NCBI RefSeq assembly: GCF_040797585.1
Contig: NZ_JBFNEO010000011.1
Coordinates: 1-27,172, forward strand
From: Clostridium_Z sp040797585
GTDB taxonomy: Bacteria; Bacillota; Clostridia; Clostridiales; Clostridiaceae
DNA length: 27,172 bases
Direction of reading: 5' to 3'
Part shown: positions 7,528-15,172 of the stretch, one piece after another
Position numbering within the stretch: the first letter of the stretch is position 1
Layout of the letters: the number at the start of each line of letters is the position of its first letter
Position numbers and translations under genes: made by a program
Notes under the pieces: model-generated
The model's input: the letters and a program-made list of their open reading frames with translations, nothing else
Told to the model about the DNA's origin: nothing
Databases searched by the model: none

Positions 7528-8595
7528 TTATAAAGAAAAAACAGTTTTATCTATAACTAAAGATAGATTTTCTCTAAGGTTTATTTCACATCCCACTATT
7601 TGCAGATTATCACTTTTTAGTATCTTTATATTAGGACGAAGAGGGAAGTCACTAAAGTTTTCCTTAACAACGCCTATATCTCCTGTGTTTAATTGTACTA
7701 AAGTTCCATTAGGATATGGTATTATGGTTTCATTAAACAGCTTAACTAATAAGAAATCAAAATGGGATCCAGCATTTCCAAGAATAAACTCTAATGCTTC
7801 ATTAGGACTTAAGGGTAGACGATATGGTCTATTAGAAGTAAGAGCATCATACACATCTGCTATAGAAACAATTTTAGATAATATGCTAATTTCTTCTTGA
7901 CCTTTTCCGAAGGGATAACCAGTTCCATCAACTTTCTCATGATGTTGAAGCACTATAAGCCTAGAATTAGTAGGTATATTATTAATATGTCTTAAATAAT
8001 GATACCCTTTTAAGGGATGGTCTTTTATTATTTGGAATTCTTTATCATTAAGCCTAGAGGGTTTGTTAAGAACATGGTTTGGTATAAATATCTTACCTAT
8101 ATCGTGGAGAAGAGCTCCAAGACATAAATCTTTTAAATCACCTTTAGTGAGTTCTAATTTTATACCTATTATTAAGGATAATACAGCTACATTTACACAA
8201 TGTTCATAGGTATATCCATCTATAGTTTTTATATCTACAAGATTTACTAGGATATTTGAGCTGGATGATATATCATCCAAAATTTCCTCTACTAATTTCA
8301 ATATATCGTCTATGTTGTTATATATACTATCATAATTACTACATATGTTATTGAATGTACTTTTTACAAGATTAATTGATTTTTGTCTTAATTCAGGTTT
8401 TATTATATCTTGAATTTCCATGTCACTATATTCATCTAATATATATAAATAATTAATTCCTAATAGTTTTATCCTTTTCAAGACATTAGAGCTAAGTTTT
8501 ACCCCTTCTTTTAATAACACACGACCCTCATTATCAAAAATAGTTTTACCTAGAAAAGAGTCATGATTAATACAATCAATAGGCACTATTCTCAT
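7528..8595 (-). CDS. HD-GYP domain cyclic-di-GMP phosphodiesterase
   Basis: Soluble HD-GYP protein expected to hydrolyse c-di-GMP. I choose the ATG at 8595 (355 residues): GAGGTGG precedes it, while the longer frame from 8712 would begin inside the upstream terminator. Residues 1-60 form a small N-terminal domain common in clostridial HD-GYP proteins; about 70-115 is helical; the HD-GYP domain runs from about 128 to 275 and the remaining ~80 residues form an unidentified C-terminal beta-rich region. The metal and signature residues are complete: H132, H164-D165, K168, H193, H218-H219 and HHEKVDGTGYP (218-228), with SIADVYDALTSNRPYR following. There is no membrane segment or obvious sensor domain. 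It is downstream of glutamine synthetase but separated by a terminator. Repeats around its start codon suggest regulation at that point. Confidence 0.9.
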   Translation of the reverse strand: MRIVPIDCINHDSFLGKTIFDNEGRVLLKEGVKLSSNVLKRIKLLGINYLYILDEYSDMEIQDIIKPELRQKSINLVKSTFNNICSNYDSIYNNIDDILKLVEEILDDISSSSNILVNLVDIKTIDGYTYEHCVNVAVLSLIIGIKLELTKGDLKDLCLGALLHDIGKIFIPNHVLNKPSRLNDKEFQIIKDHPLKGYHYLRHINNIPTNSRLIVLQHHEKVDGTGYPFGKGQEEISILSKIVSIADVYDALTSNRPYRLPLSPNEALEFILGNAGSHFDFLLVKLFNETIIPYPNGTLVQLNTGDIGVVKENFSDFPLRPNIKILKSDNLQIVGCEINLRENLSLVIDKTVFSL

Positions 8596-8640
8596 GGTAG
8601 TTACCACCTCATAATATATGTATATCCTATATACTACCAT
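8594..8640 (-). promoter_or_regulatory. Inverted repeats overlapping the HD-GYP start codon and ribosome binding site
   Basis: On the minus strand ATGGTAGT (8640-8633) is perfectly complementary to ACTACCAT (8601-8594), which contains the first two bases of the start codon. A second, exclusive hairpin GGUGG-UAA-CUACC (8608-8596) would trap the Shine-Dalgarno. They could form an RNA switch or, as DNA, an operator spanning the promoter. Confidence 0.4.
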
Positions 8641-8659
8641 AAACATAACACTTAAACAA
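8631..8659 (-). promoter_or_regulatory. Candidate sigma-A promoter of the HD-GYP gene
   Basis: TTGTTT (8654-8659) and TAGTAT (8631-8636) on the minus strand are 17 bases apart. The -10 overlaps the upstream arm of the inverted repeat at 8594-8640. Confidence 0.45.
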
Positions 8660-8668
8660 TTGCAATAA

Positions 8669-8709
8669 AATAAGGTAAATGAGAATACTAGATCCTTATT
8701 TACCTTATT
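8669..8709 (-). terminator. Terminator of glutamine synthetase
   Basis: On the minus strand AATAAGGTAAAT pairs with ATTTACCTTATT across a 17-base loop and is followed by a T-rich tail, 11 bases after the stop codon. Confidence 0.7.
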
Positions 8710-8719
8710 CATATATTAT

Positions 8720-10612
8720 TTAAATATCTAATAGATTTTTACTATATGAAGCATATAATCTTCTTAATATGGACATTTTTTCATCCAGTTCTAATTGAAG
8801 GGTTGAAACTTCATCATATTTTTTAGCTGCTATAATTTTAGTAAATAGGCTTTCAGTTGTGTAACTATCTTTCATTATATAATGTCTTAGTTCATTTATA
8901 GCCATCCAACTAGAAACATCTAAGTCTAAAGCTCTTTCACTAGAGTGAAGCATTTTAAATGAACGTATTTCATTCATATAGGTGTTTAGTATTCTATTTC
9001 CTATTTCAGTAACCCATCTTTCTGTTGCAGCTAGTTCAAAGCTATTTATTAAAGCATCATTAAATACGTTACTATCTTTTAAGATTTCAAGTTTGTGGCT
9101 TTGAGTTTTAAATGCTATTAAGTTTTCATATACTGTAGCAGGAGCCTTTCCAAACATTGAATTTCTTTCTTCTTCAGTGTAAAACTCAAAAACATCTTCT
9201 TCAGATCTATATGCTCTTTCTGTTTCTAGATAGTCAGCTTTTTCATTAGGTTTTTTTGATAACTCAGCTAATAGCTCATCAGGTGTTTTTTCATTTTCTA
9301 AAGCGTACTCAATTCCATTAATCATAGCCATATAAGTTACGGCAATGGCTATATAAGTGTTAGTATAAGGGTTTGGACTTCTAAGTTCAAATCTTGTAGC
9401 TAGAGGGTTTTGAAGATCTCTTATTAAAGCTAGAAGAATTGTTCTATTTCTAGAAGGAATATCAACACTTCTACCTAAAGATGTTACTATACATACTGGA
9501 GCTTCAAATCCAGGTTGTAATCTTTTTAAAGAATCATTAGTAGCAGATATAAATGGATTCATTATTTCATAGTTTTTAAGAATACCCATCATAGCTCCAT
9601 AACCTATGGTGCTTAAGAAATGATTTTCTTTTCCAGAGAATAGGTTTATCCTCTTACCATTTTTAAGAACTAGGGCAATACCTACATGTATATGCTTACC
9701 ATTACCTGCAACCTCTTCTATAGGTTTAGCTAAGAAGGTAACTTCAAGACCGTTTCTTCTAAAAACTTCCTTTACTAAAGTTCTAACAAGAAGCTCATTA
9801 TCTCCACATTGTACAGGAGTTGAATATTTCCAGTCTACTTCTAATTGCTCCATTATATGAGTTAAGCTACCAGACTCAGTTAACTTAGCCTTAACTCCTC
9901 CAACTTCTTTATGGCCCATTTCAGGTTCGAGACCATATTTTTCCATGAGCAAGAGAGATTGTTCAAGAGCAGTTCTTACAGAACCTTTAGTTCTAGTCCA
10001 ATATTGTTCATGTAAAATCTGAGATGCATATAATTCTTCTATTTCAGCTTTATCATTAGGGGTGTTAACCCAAAATTCAAGCTCTGTAGCAGAAGTTACT
10101 ACAACATCAGCAATATCATCTATATTTATATCAAACTGAGAAAGGGTTTCAGGGTAGTTCTTAAAGAGATTTAATAGAGTTGATTTAAAATGATCTATAG
10201 ATCTCTTTAATAAATGTCGAGAATCTACAGGTTTATTATCGTGATACAAGAAACAAGGAATTCTTAATGTACCAACAGGCTTATTTGTAATAGGATCTAT
10301 ATGTTCATAGTTATAGTCTATAAACCAAGTGGAGTCTAAGTCAGCTATCATATCTACCTTAGCATTATTTAGACTTGCGATTCCAGGAAGAGATACAGAA
10401 GAACCATCAGTTTGAACTGCTGCTCCATATAGAAAAGTGCCTAAGTCATCTAGGAATATTTTAGTAGGAATTTTTTCGTCAGTATCATTACCAGATAAGT
10501 CCACGCCTACAAGGGAAACGAATTTTATTTCTGGGTGATTAGTTAATAACTCAATTAAAGACTCTTTGGAGTGATTTTCTTTTGCTATGAAATAAATTAA
10601 ATCTTTTGTCAT
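8720..10612 (-). CDS. Glutamine synthetase family protein, long clostridial form
   Basis: Cytoplasmic enzyme expected to make glutamine from glutamate, ammonia and ATP. Signature regions of the catalytic barrel are present: ATELEFWV (first metal-binding Glu cluster), MGHKEVGG, AGNGKHIHVG (ATP/ammonium region), SATNDSLKRLQPGFEAP, SRNRTI and FELRSPNPYTNTYIA. At 630 residues it is far longer than GS-I (~450) and shorter than GS-III (~700), mainly through insertions and a ~150-residue helical C-terminal extension from about residue 470; long GS proteins of this size are known from clostridia. A glnA label is possible but I leave the symbol blank because the subclass is not fixed by eye. The ATG at 10612 has no Shine-Dalgarno next to it: the nearest, AAAGGA, is over 40 bases upstream and an 8-bp hairpin lies between. 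The promoter is at 10751-10779. Confidence 0.85.
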   Translation of the reverse strand: MTKDLIYFIAKENHSKESLIELLTNHPEIKFVSLVGVDLSGNDTDEKIPTKIFLDDLGTFLYGAAVQTDGSSVSLPGIASLNNAKVDMIADLDSTWFIDYNYEHIDPITNKPVGTLRIPCFLYHDNKPVDSRHLLKRSIDHFKSTLLNLFKNYPETLSQFDINIDDIADVVVTSATELEFWVNTPNDKAEIEELYASQILHEQYWTRTKGSVRTALEQSLLLMEKYGLEPEMGHKEVGGVKAKLTESGSLTHIMEQLEVDWKYSTPVQCGDNELLVRTLVKEVFRRNGLEVTFLAKPIEEVAGNGKHIHVGIALVLKNGKRINLFSGKENHFLSTIGYGAMMGILKNYEIMNPFISATNDSLKRLQPGFEAPVCIVTSLGRSVDIPSRNRTILLALIRDLQNPLATRFELRSPNPYTNTYIAIAVTYMAMINGIEYALENEKTPDELLAELSKKPNEKADYLETERAYRSEEDVFEFYTEEERNSMFGKAPATVYENLIAFKTQSHKLEILKDSNVFNDALINSFELAATERWVTEIGNRILNTYMNEIRSFKMLHSSERALDLDVSSWMAINELRHYIMKDSYTTESLFTKIIAAKKYDEVSTLQLELDEKMSILRRLYASYSKNLLDI

Positions 10613-10619
10613 AATGGTA

Positions 10620-10643
10620 ATCTTGCAATAAAAAATGCAAGAT
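10620..10643 (-). promoter_or_regulatory. Hairpin between the Shine-Dalgarno and start codon of glutamine synthetase
   Basis: Perfect 8-base arms ATCTTGCA/TGCAAGAT with an eight-base loop end eight bases before the ATG. The candidate ribosome binding site (AAAGGATGTGAAG, about 10647-10659) is upstream of it. No T-run follows the stem, so it is not an ordinary terminator. Looping out the hairpin would bring the upstream GAAG to roughly ten bases from the start. Confidence 0.5.
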
Positions 10644-10750
10644 ATACTTCACATCCTTTCGTACAAATATGTTTTGAGTAATAGATATGGTAGTTTATTT
10701 AATTATTGGTATATATTAAATGCCGCTTAAACATAATAAAATATAGCAAA

Positions 10751-10779
10751 ATTCTATTATAAACATAAGATTGTGTCAA
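10751..10779 (-). promoter_or_regulatory. Sigma-A promoter of glutamine synthetase
   Basis: TTGACA (10774-10779), 17 bases, TAGAAT (10751-10756) on the minus strand predict a leader of about 130 nt. In the 391-bp gap 10613-11003 I see this promoter, the leader hairpin and the divergent murI promoter. Confidence 0.75.
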
Positions 10780-10892
10780 TAATTTTAATAAGAAAATTCT
10801 TAATCTAAAGAATAAAAATGAAATAGAGAAAAGAAAACGTTTCAAATAATTGATATATCATAACATGCACTTTATTAGTATAAGGATAAATT

Positions 10893-10921
10893 TTTACAAC
10901 TATACAGTTTTTTGATAGAAT
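10893..10921 (+). promoter_or_regulatory. Sigma-A promoter of glutamate racemase
   Basis: TTTACA (10893-10898) and TAGAAT (10916-10921) are separated by 17 bases, about 82 bases before the murI ATG. Confidence 0.65.
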
Positions 10922-11003
10922 TAATAAGTAAAGATTTGAGAAGTATTATAAAGTAAGAACTTAAGATATATTTAAATAGACTTATATTGAGGAGTGAATA
11001 GTA

Positions 11004-11786
11004 ATGGAGCTTAAGAGCTATAATCCCATAGGTTTTTTTGATACGGGAGTAGGTGGTCTTAGCGTATTGAAAGAAACTATAAAATTAATGCCTAATGAGA
11101 ATTATGTATATTTTGGAGATTCTAAAAATGCTCCTTATGGATCAAGACCAGTTAAGGAAGTTAAAGAATTAACCTCTAATGCCATAGATTTTTTATTAGA
11201 TAAAGGGGCTAAGGCTATAGTAGTGGCGTGTAATACAGCCACAAGCGTTGCTATAAGGGATTTAAGAGATAAGTATAGAGAGTTACCTATAATCGGAATA
11301 GAACCTGCATTAAAACCGGCAGTAGAAATGAGAAATGGTGGCAGGGTAGTTATAATGGCAACACCTATAACATTATTTGAAGGTAAATTTAGTGATTTAA
11401 TTAGAAAATACGAGAAAGAAACTGAAATAGTAAGGCTTCCATGTCCAGGACTTGTGGAGTTTATTGAAAAAGGTATATTAAGTGGAGCAGAATTACATAA
11501 ATTTTTGTTAGATAGATTTGAAGAAATAGGGTTAAAGAACATAGGTACTATAGTGTTAGGATGTACTCATTATCCATTCATTAAAGATAGGATTCAAGAG
11601 ATAGTTGGTAAAGATGTAGAAATAATAGATGGAAGTTTAGGTACATCAAAAGAGCTTCAAAGAAAACTTCAAGAGTATAATATAGTAAACTCAAGTAAGG
11701 ATAAGGGATATATTAAAATATTTAATTCACTAGAGAGTGATGACATAATAGATTTAAGTTATGAGTTAATAGATGATAATAGATAG
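11004..11786 (+). CDS. murI: Glutamate racemase
   Basis: Converts L-glutamate to D-glutamate for peptidoglycan precursor synthesis, by a cofactor-independent two-base mechanism. Both catalytic cysteines are visible, C76 in VVACNTAT and C187 in VLGCTHYPF, together with the N-terminal PIGFFDTGVGGLSVL and the FGDSKNAPYG motifs. At 260 residues it is standard length. GAGGAGTG lies before the ATG. The gene stands alone between glutamine synthetase (divergent) and a terminator. Sharing the glutamate pool with the divergent synthetase may explain the adjacency, though no shared operator is visible. Confidence 0.95.
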   Translation: MELKSYNPIGFFDTGVGGLSVLKETIKLMPNENYVYFGDSKNAPYGSRPVKEVKELTSNAIDFLLDKGAKAIVVACNTATSVAIRDLRDKYRELPIIGIEPALKPAVEMRNGGRVVIMATPITLFEGKFSDLIRKYEKETEIVRLPCPGLVEFIEKGILSGAELHKFLLDRFEEIGLKNIGTIVLGCTHYPFIKDRIQEIVGKDVEIIDGSLGTSKELQRKLQEYNIVNSSKDKGYIKIFNSLESDDIIDLSYELIDDNR

Positions 11787-11862
11787 CTTAAAGTGTTATG
11801 ATAAGTTGAGGCTTAATATATGAACTTTAAGTTCAATCTTTCAATAAGGTCTAAATATAAAT

Positions 11863-11911
11863 AATAGGTATATATACTAATACATTTTAGTCTATATACC
11901 TATTATTTTAT
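11863..11911 (+). terminator. Terminator after murI
   Basis: AATAGGTATATA (11863-11874) pairs with TATATACCTATT (11893-11904), with an inner ACTA/TAGT pairing, followed by a T-rich tail. The rest of the 352-bp gap before the next gene holds only the promoter at 12064-12092. Confidence 0.7.
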
Positions 11912-12063
11912 TATAGTACATTGAAAAACTTTTAAAATAAAGTGAGAGTTAAAACACGAGAATCACATGATAATATTCAATTAGGTTTAAGGGATAGAAG
12001 ATATATCCTAAGACTAGGTTATATTAATTAGAGAATATAATATAAAATAAAATTGTTAAATTG

Positions 12064-12092
12064 TTGACAAAGTATAAGAGGTTTGATATATT
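12064..12092 (+). promoter_or_regulatory. Sigma-A promoter of the DUF4325 gene
   Basis: TTGACA, exactly 17 bases, TATATT; the predicted start of transcription is about 55 bases before the ATG. Confidence 0.75.
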
Positions 12093-12153
12093 GTAATTAA
12101 AGTTAGAATTATTAGAAAATTAAGAATATAATTCTGGAGTGGGGGAAAAGATT

Positions 12154-12432
12154 ATGGAGGTTTTAGTTAAAAGTATTATAGGTATTAATTTTAATAATGA
12201 TGATGCTATTGTATTAAGAGAGTTTGTAAGGGGCTTATTAAGTGAGGAAACAAGAGGTGAGGTTATTCTTGACTTTAGTGATATAGAAAGAGTTCCCACT
12301 ACATTTTTCTGTTCCTTATTAACAGACTTAATAAATACTAAAGGAAGAGACTATATAATTGACAAATTAGATGTTAAGAATTTATCAAATTCAAGGGATT
12401 ATAGAAGGGTTCTATTAGGCACAGCTTTTTAG
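12154..12432 (+). CDS. STAS-like DUF4325 domain protein
   Basis: A 92-residue protein resembling the DUF4325 STAS-like family: one alpha-beta domain with the core strand VILDFSDIERVPTTFFCSLL, analogous to the anti-sigma-antagonist strand-loop-helix where phosphorylation occurs in true STAS proteins. The loop here has T-T rather than the usual DSSG-type serine, so phosphorylation is uncertain. The family's role is not established; members often occur beside ATPase or defence-like genes, but none is visible here. I place the start at ATG 12154, preceded by GGGGG at eight bases; an in-frame GTG at 12139 has no suitable site. It has its own strong promoter and may be followed translationally by a 16-residue ORF. 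Confidence 0.65.
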   Translation: MEVLVKSIIGINFNNDDAIVLREFVRGLLSEETRGEVILDFSDIERVPTTFFCSLLTDLINTKGRDYIIDKLDVKNLSNSRDYRRVLLGTAF

Positions 12433-12441
12433 GAGATTGAA

Positions 12442-12492
12442 ATGTTTTTATTCATGATGTTTATCATAATCTATAGTACTCTAATATTTTAG
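12442..12492 (+). CDS. Possible 16-residue hydrophobic micropeptide
   Basis: Immediately after the DUF4325 stop codon, AGGAGA lies five bases before an ATG that opens a 16-codon frame, MFLFMMFIIIYSTLIF. The product would be entirely hydrophobic, like a short single-pass membrane peptide. The ribosome binding site is as good as those of the real genes here, but AT-rich sequence gives such frames by chance, and a strong Shine-Dalgarno is the only support. The rest of the gap to 12764 holds a terminator and AT-rich sequence. Confidence 0.3.
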   Translation: MFLFMMFIIIYSTLIF

Positions 12493-12595
12493 TGAGTATT
12501 ATAGGTTATGAAGTTTTTATAAGTTTTTGTGCTTAAATTAGAATTAAGTTTATTTTGTTTGAGTAATATATAAATTTAAATAAAGATTATAGATG

Positions 12596-12642
12596 AAAAA
12601 TACAAGTTTCTGGAGTTTAGAAACTTGTATTTTTATTTTTCT
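12596..12642 (+). terminator. Terminator after the DUF4325 unit
   Basis: A stem of about 15 bp around AATACAAGTTTCT/AGAAACTTGTATT with a seven-base loop, flanked by A residues upstream and TTTTTATTTTT downstream. Confidence 0.85.
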
Positions 12643-12764
12643 ATTATAAGAATAGAACAAGGAAGGTAAATTATGTATAATAAATTGATTAATATTTTAA
12701 AGTTTAAAGATATTTAATTTGAAAAAGGTTTATCCAAAATAAATAAGAAGGATGAGGAAAAGAT

Positions 12765-13097
12765 ATGAAATATATGTTTTCAATTGAAAAAGGTGATTCA
12801 GGATATAATAGGATTATTCTTCCACAAGAACTTAAATTGGTAGAATATGTTTTTATGGATATGGAATGTTTTGCAAGACCAGTTTTCCAAGAAACTATTG
12901 AAAGAGTAGTTAATGGAGTTAGTGATAATGAGAATACAGGAGGTAATATGTGTAGTCTCGAAATAAGTAGGGATTTTACAATTGTCTTTTCTGAATTTAT
13001 ATTAGATGGAATGTCTCATGAATGTAAAATAGAGACCGATGAATTATTAGCATTAATACAAGTGTGGATAATCATAAATAAATCACTGTTATATTAA
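12765..13097 (+). CDS. Hypothetical 110-residue protein, immunity-like context
   Basis: I do not recognise the family. The protein is small, acidic and soluble, with alternating strands (MFSIEKGDSGYNRIIL, MCSLEISRDFTIVFSEF) followed by a C-terminal amphipathic helix (TDELLALIQVWIIINKSLL). This shape, the repeated E/D content, and the neighbouring zinc-ribbon and barstar-like genes are what one sees in clusters of immunity proteins for polymorphic toxins. That is inference from context, not a domain match. GATGAGGAAAAGAT precedes the ATG, giving a GAGG ribosome binding site. The flanking spacers (332 bp before, 114 bp after) are AT-rich. Confidence 0.65.
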   Translation: MKYMFSIEKGDSGYNRIILPQELKLVEYVFMDMECFARPVFQETIERVVNGVSDNENTGGNMCSLEISRDFTIVFSEFILDGMSHECKIETDELLALIQVWIIINKSLLY

Positions 13098-13211
13098 GTA
13101 TTATAATACAGTTAATAGAGGTAAAGAAGATAGAGCGGTATATAAGAATAAAAAGTGATTTTCAGTTGATAAACTAAAAAATAGGTTTAAAATACTCTGA
13201 GGAGGATTAAG

Positions 13212-13427
13212 ATGATTTGTCCAAGATGTGATGGTCAAGGAAACATTTATAAGGCTAAAGTTAAGGACATTAGTATGATCCTATATATCTGCGATGAATG
13301 TGAGGCATGTTGGAAGGAAGGCTTGAATATTGAATTATCAACTTTTAAAGATTTAAGCACATTTTTAGAGGGAAAAGGAACCTCTTACAATGAAACCGAG
13401 ATAGAAGGTTTAGGATATCTATGGTAG
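13212..13427 (+). CDS. Small zinc-ribbon protein
   Basis: A 71-residue protein with two metal-binding pairs: CPRC at residues 3-6 and CDEC at 27-30, with a further CW at 33-34, giving a classical zinc ribbon (C-x2-C-x20-C-x2-C). The remaining part is an acidic tail with a short helix. GGAGGATTAAG precedes the ATG, an excellent ribosome binding site. Similar tiny zinc-ribbon proteins are found scattered in toxin-immunity loci of Firmicutes, and the two flanking genes fit that picture, but the fold is also common in unrelated small regulators. Function unknown. Confidence 0.7.
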   Translation: MICPRCDGQGNIYKAKVKDISMILYICDECEACWKEGLNIELSTFKDLSTFLEGKGTSYNETEIEGLGYLW

Positions 13428-13648
13428 TGCTTTAGATAGTATAAGAATGAATTCAGTACTAAGAATGAATAAGTCAACTATAAATGGAATATAGGCAAGG
13501 TTATATGTTGGTAATGAGTGTGATATTATGTGAATTATTTTAAATAATGTAAGGGGGAATATAGCCAATGTGATAATTAAAAGTATAATCATTAAATAAT
13601 TTGGATATATAAGAGTAATACAATTAGAATAGATTAAGGTGGTAAAAG

Positions 13649-14080
13649 TTGAAAGAGTTGAATACAATATCCTATTTTGATATAAGTTATACTGATTCAG
13701 TAATTAAGAATATTCAAGATATGAATTATAAAATTTATAATATCGATGGAAATATCATAACTACTATGGAAGATTTATTTGTTTTAATAAAGGAGGAGTT
13801 TCCTCAAGATCCTCCCTTATCAGGGAGAGTAAATTTTGATGCTCTTACTGATTCATTGTGGGGTGGTTTTGAGGGTCAAGATGCTGAAAAAGCGGCAATT
13901 ATTTGGGGAAATCCAAACAAACTTATGGATTTTGATAAATATAGGTTTGAAAAGTTAATTCAATGTATAGAAGAATTAGCAGAAACTCTTACAATTAAGG
14001 AGTATGGTATAGATAAACCTACGGTATTAAAATTAGTGCTTTTAGGTGAAGGTCCATTGTTTTCAAGGTTTGATATGTAA
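13649..14080 (+). CDS. Barstar-related protein, candidate immunity protein
   Basis: Residues about 28-75 resemble barstar, the intracellular inhibitor of the ribonuclease barnase: a strand (KIYNIDGNIITTMEDLF), the helix (LFVLIKEEFPQDPP) and the FDALTDSLWGGF segment that corresponds to the 'nlDALwDcL' inhibitory helix. The remaining ~65 residues extend the barstar fold (barstar itself is ~90). Start is TTG at 13649, preceded by AAGGTGG at five bases; no ATG fits. No barnase-like or other toxin gene is in the window, so it is an orphan immunity candidate or a barstar-fold protein with another role. The spacer before it (13428-13648) has no convincing gene. Confidence 0.65.
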   Translation: MKELNTISYFDISYTDSVIKNIQDMNYKIYNIDGNIITTMEDLFVLIKEEFPQDPPLSGRVNFDALTDSLWGGFEGQDAEKAAIIWGNPNKLMDFDKYRFEKLIQCIEELAETLTIKEYGIDKPTVLKLVLLGEGPLFSRFDM

Positions 14081-14267
14081 TAAAGAAGCAAAAGATGAGA
14101 TAGAAGGGTTTGGAATATAGATAATATAGTCCTATATTTAATAGTTATAGAATAATTTTCTAAGGTAATAATATAAATGTAATTTCATACTAGAATAATT
14201 TTTTGAAAACTGTATAATTATTATAAAAGTATTATGAAAGTATCAGTGTTTGAAAGGAGATACATAT

Positions 14268-14783
14268 ATGAATCCAATAGTTACAATAAAACTAAGAAAT
14301 AATGGGGTTATAAAGGCAGAGCTATATCCAGAAATAGCTCCAAATACAGTAAAAAACTTTATAAGTCTTATAAATAAAGGATTTTATAACGGAAAAATAT
14401 TTCATAGAGTCATACCTGGTTTTATGATTCAAGGGGGATGCCCAGAAGGAACTGGAATGGGTGGCCCAGGATATGGTATAAAGGGTGAGTTTTCAGCAAA
14501 TGGTTTTAAGAATGATTTAAAACACACAAAGGGAGTCCTTTCTATGGCAAGAGCTATGCATAAGGATTCAGCAGGTAGCCAATTCTTCATGATGGTTGCA
14601 GATGCACCTCACTTAGATGGTCAATATGCAGCTTTCGGAAAGGTTATAGAAGGAATAGAGCATGCTGATAGCATAGTTAATACAGAAAGAGACTTTAGAG
14701 ATAGACCATTAGAAGATCAAGTTATGGAGGAAGTGGTAGTAGATACTTTCGGAGTAGAGTATGAGGAGCCACAAAAATTATAG
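14268..14783 (+). CDS. Cyclophilin-type peptidyl-prolyl cis-trans isomerase
   Basis: Single-domain cytoplasmic cyclophilin that accelerates proline isomerisation in folding proteins. Catalytic and cyclosporin-pocket motifs are present: FHRVIPGFMIQGG (catalytic Arg), GSQFFMM and HLDGQYAAFGKV. The length of 171 residues is usual for bacterial cyclophilins. The start is the ATG at 14268, with AAAGGAGA upstream; an in-frame TTG at 14250 would place the ribosome binding site inside the gene. It is the first gene of a three-gene operon: the next start is 11 bases after its stop. Confidence 0.93.
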   Translation: MNPIVTIKLRNNGVIKAELYPEIAPNTVKNFISLINKGFYNGKIFHRVIPGFMIQGGCPEGTGMGGPGYGIKGEFSANGFKNDLKHTKGVLSMARAMHKDSAGSQFFMMVADAPHLDGQYAAFGKVIEGIEHADSIVNTERDFRDRPLEDQVMEEVVVDTFGVEYEEPQKL

Positions 14784-14794
14784 GAGAGTAGACT

Positions 14795-15157
14795 ATGGTA
14801 AACGAGAAAATGTTATTAGTTTATGGCCTTGCTAATAAGGACATAAACGTACTAAAAACCTTTAATAAGGCATATAGAGTTGTAAGCGAAGACATCATAG
14901 GAACTAAAGTAGAGGACCTAATAAAGGGAGAAAACTTTAAATCAAGTGAGAATAAAATTCCAAGAGAAAAGATTATACTAGTGAATGGTTATAATGACAG
15001 AGAAGTGGATGCCCTATTTAAAATTGTTAGAGGTGCCATGGGTAAGAATGTTATAGTAGCCGTGGTAACTGAGAACTCTAATGGATGGAGTTTTGATTAT
15101 CTTGCACTTGAGCATCTAATAAAAGAGAGAGATTGGTATAAGAAAAATAAGAAGTAG
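14795..15157 (+). CDS. DUF3783 domain protein
   Basis: A 120-residue cytoplasmic protein matching what I know of the clostridial DUF3783 family: an N-terminal strand LLVYGL, a central region with strands IILVNGY and VIVAVVTENS, and a C-terminal helix with basic end (EHLIKERDWYKKNKK). The family has no assigned function. TAGGAGAG before the ATG supports the start. It lies 11 bases after the cyclophilin gene and 15 before the XRE regulator, so the three are almost certainly co-transcribed. Confidence 0.75.
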   Translation: MVNEKMLLVYGLANKDINVLKTFNKAYRVVSEDIIGTKVEDLIKGENFKSSENKIPREKIILVNGYNDREVDALFKIVRGAMGKNVIVAVVTENSNGWSFDYLALEHLIKERDWYKKNKK

Positions 15158-15172
15158 AAGGGGAGAGCAAGG

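Noticed and set aside
7493..7900. Plus-strand frame of 135 codons across the HD-GYP gene.
   Set aside because: It lies antisense to the well-supported HD-GYP gene, has no ribosome binding site and begins inside a terminator.
8596..8712. A longer HD-GYP reading frame starting at 8712.
   Set aside because: The extra 39 residues begin inside the glutamine synthetase terminator without a ribosome binding site; GAGGTGG marks the ATG at 8595.
10833..10843. GAAAACGTTTC resembling a CcpA (cre) site in the glutamine synthetase-murI spacer.
   Set aside because: Only the central eight bases are palindromic and the spacing of the outer bases does not match the cre consensus.
11135..11542. Minus-strand frame of 135 codons within murI.
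   Set aside because: It is a shadow of the conserved murI coding sequence; both racemase cysteines are on the plus strand.
13419..13667. An 82-codon hydrophobic frame on the minus strand between the zinc-ribbon and barstar-like genes.
   Set aside because: It starts with TTG without a well-spaced ribosome binding site, overlaps both flanking genes, and its Ile/Leu/Tyr-rich product is what AT-rich non-coding DNA gives. A decayed membrane gene cannot be excluded.
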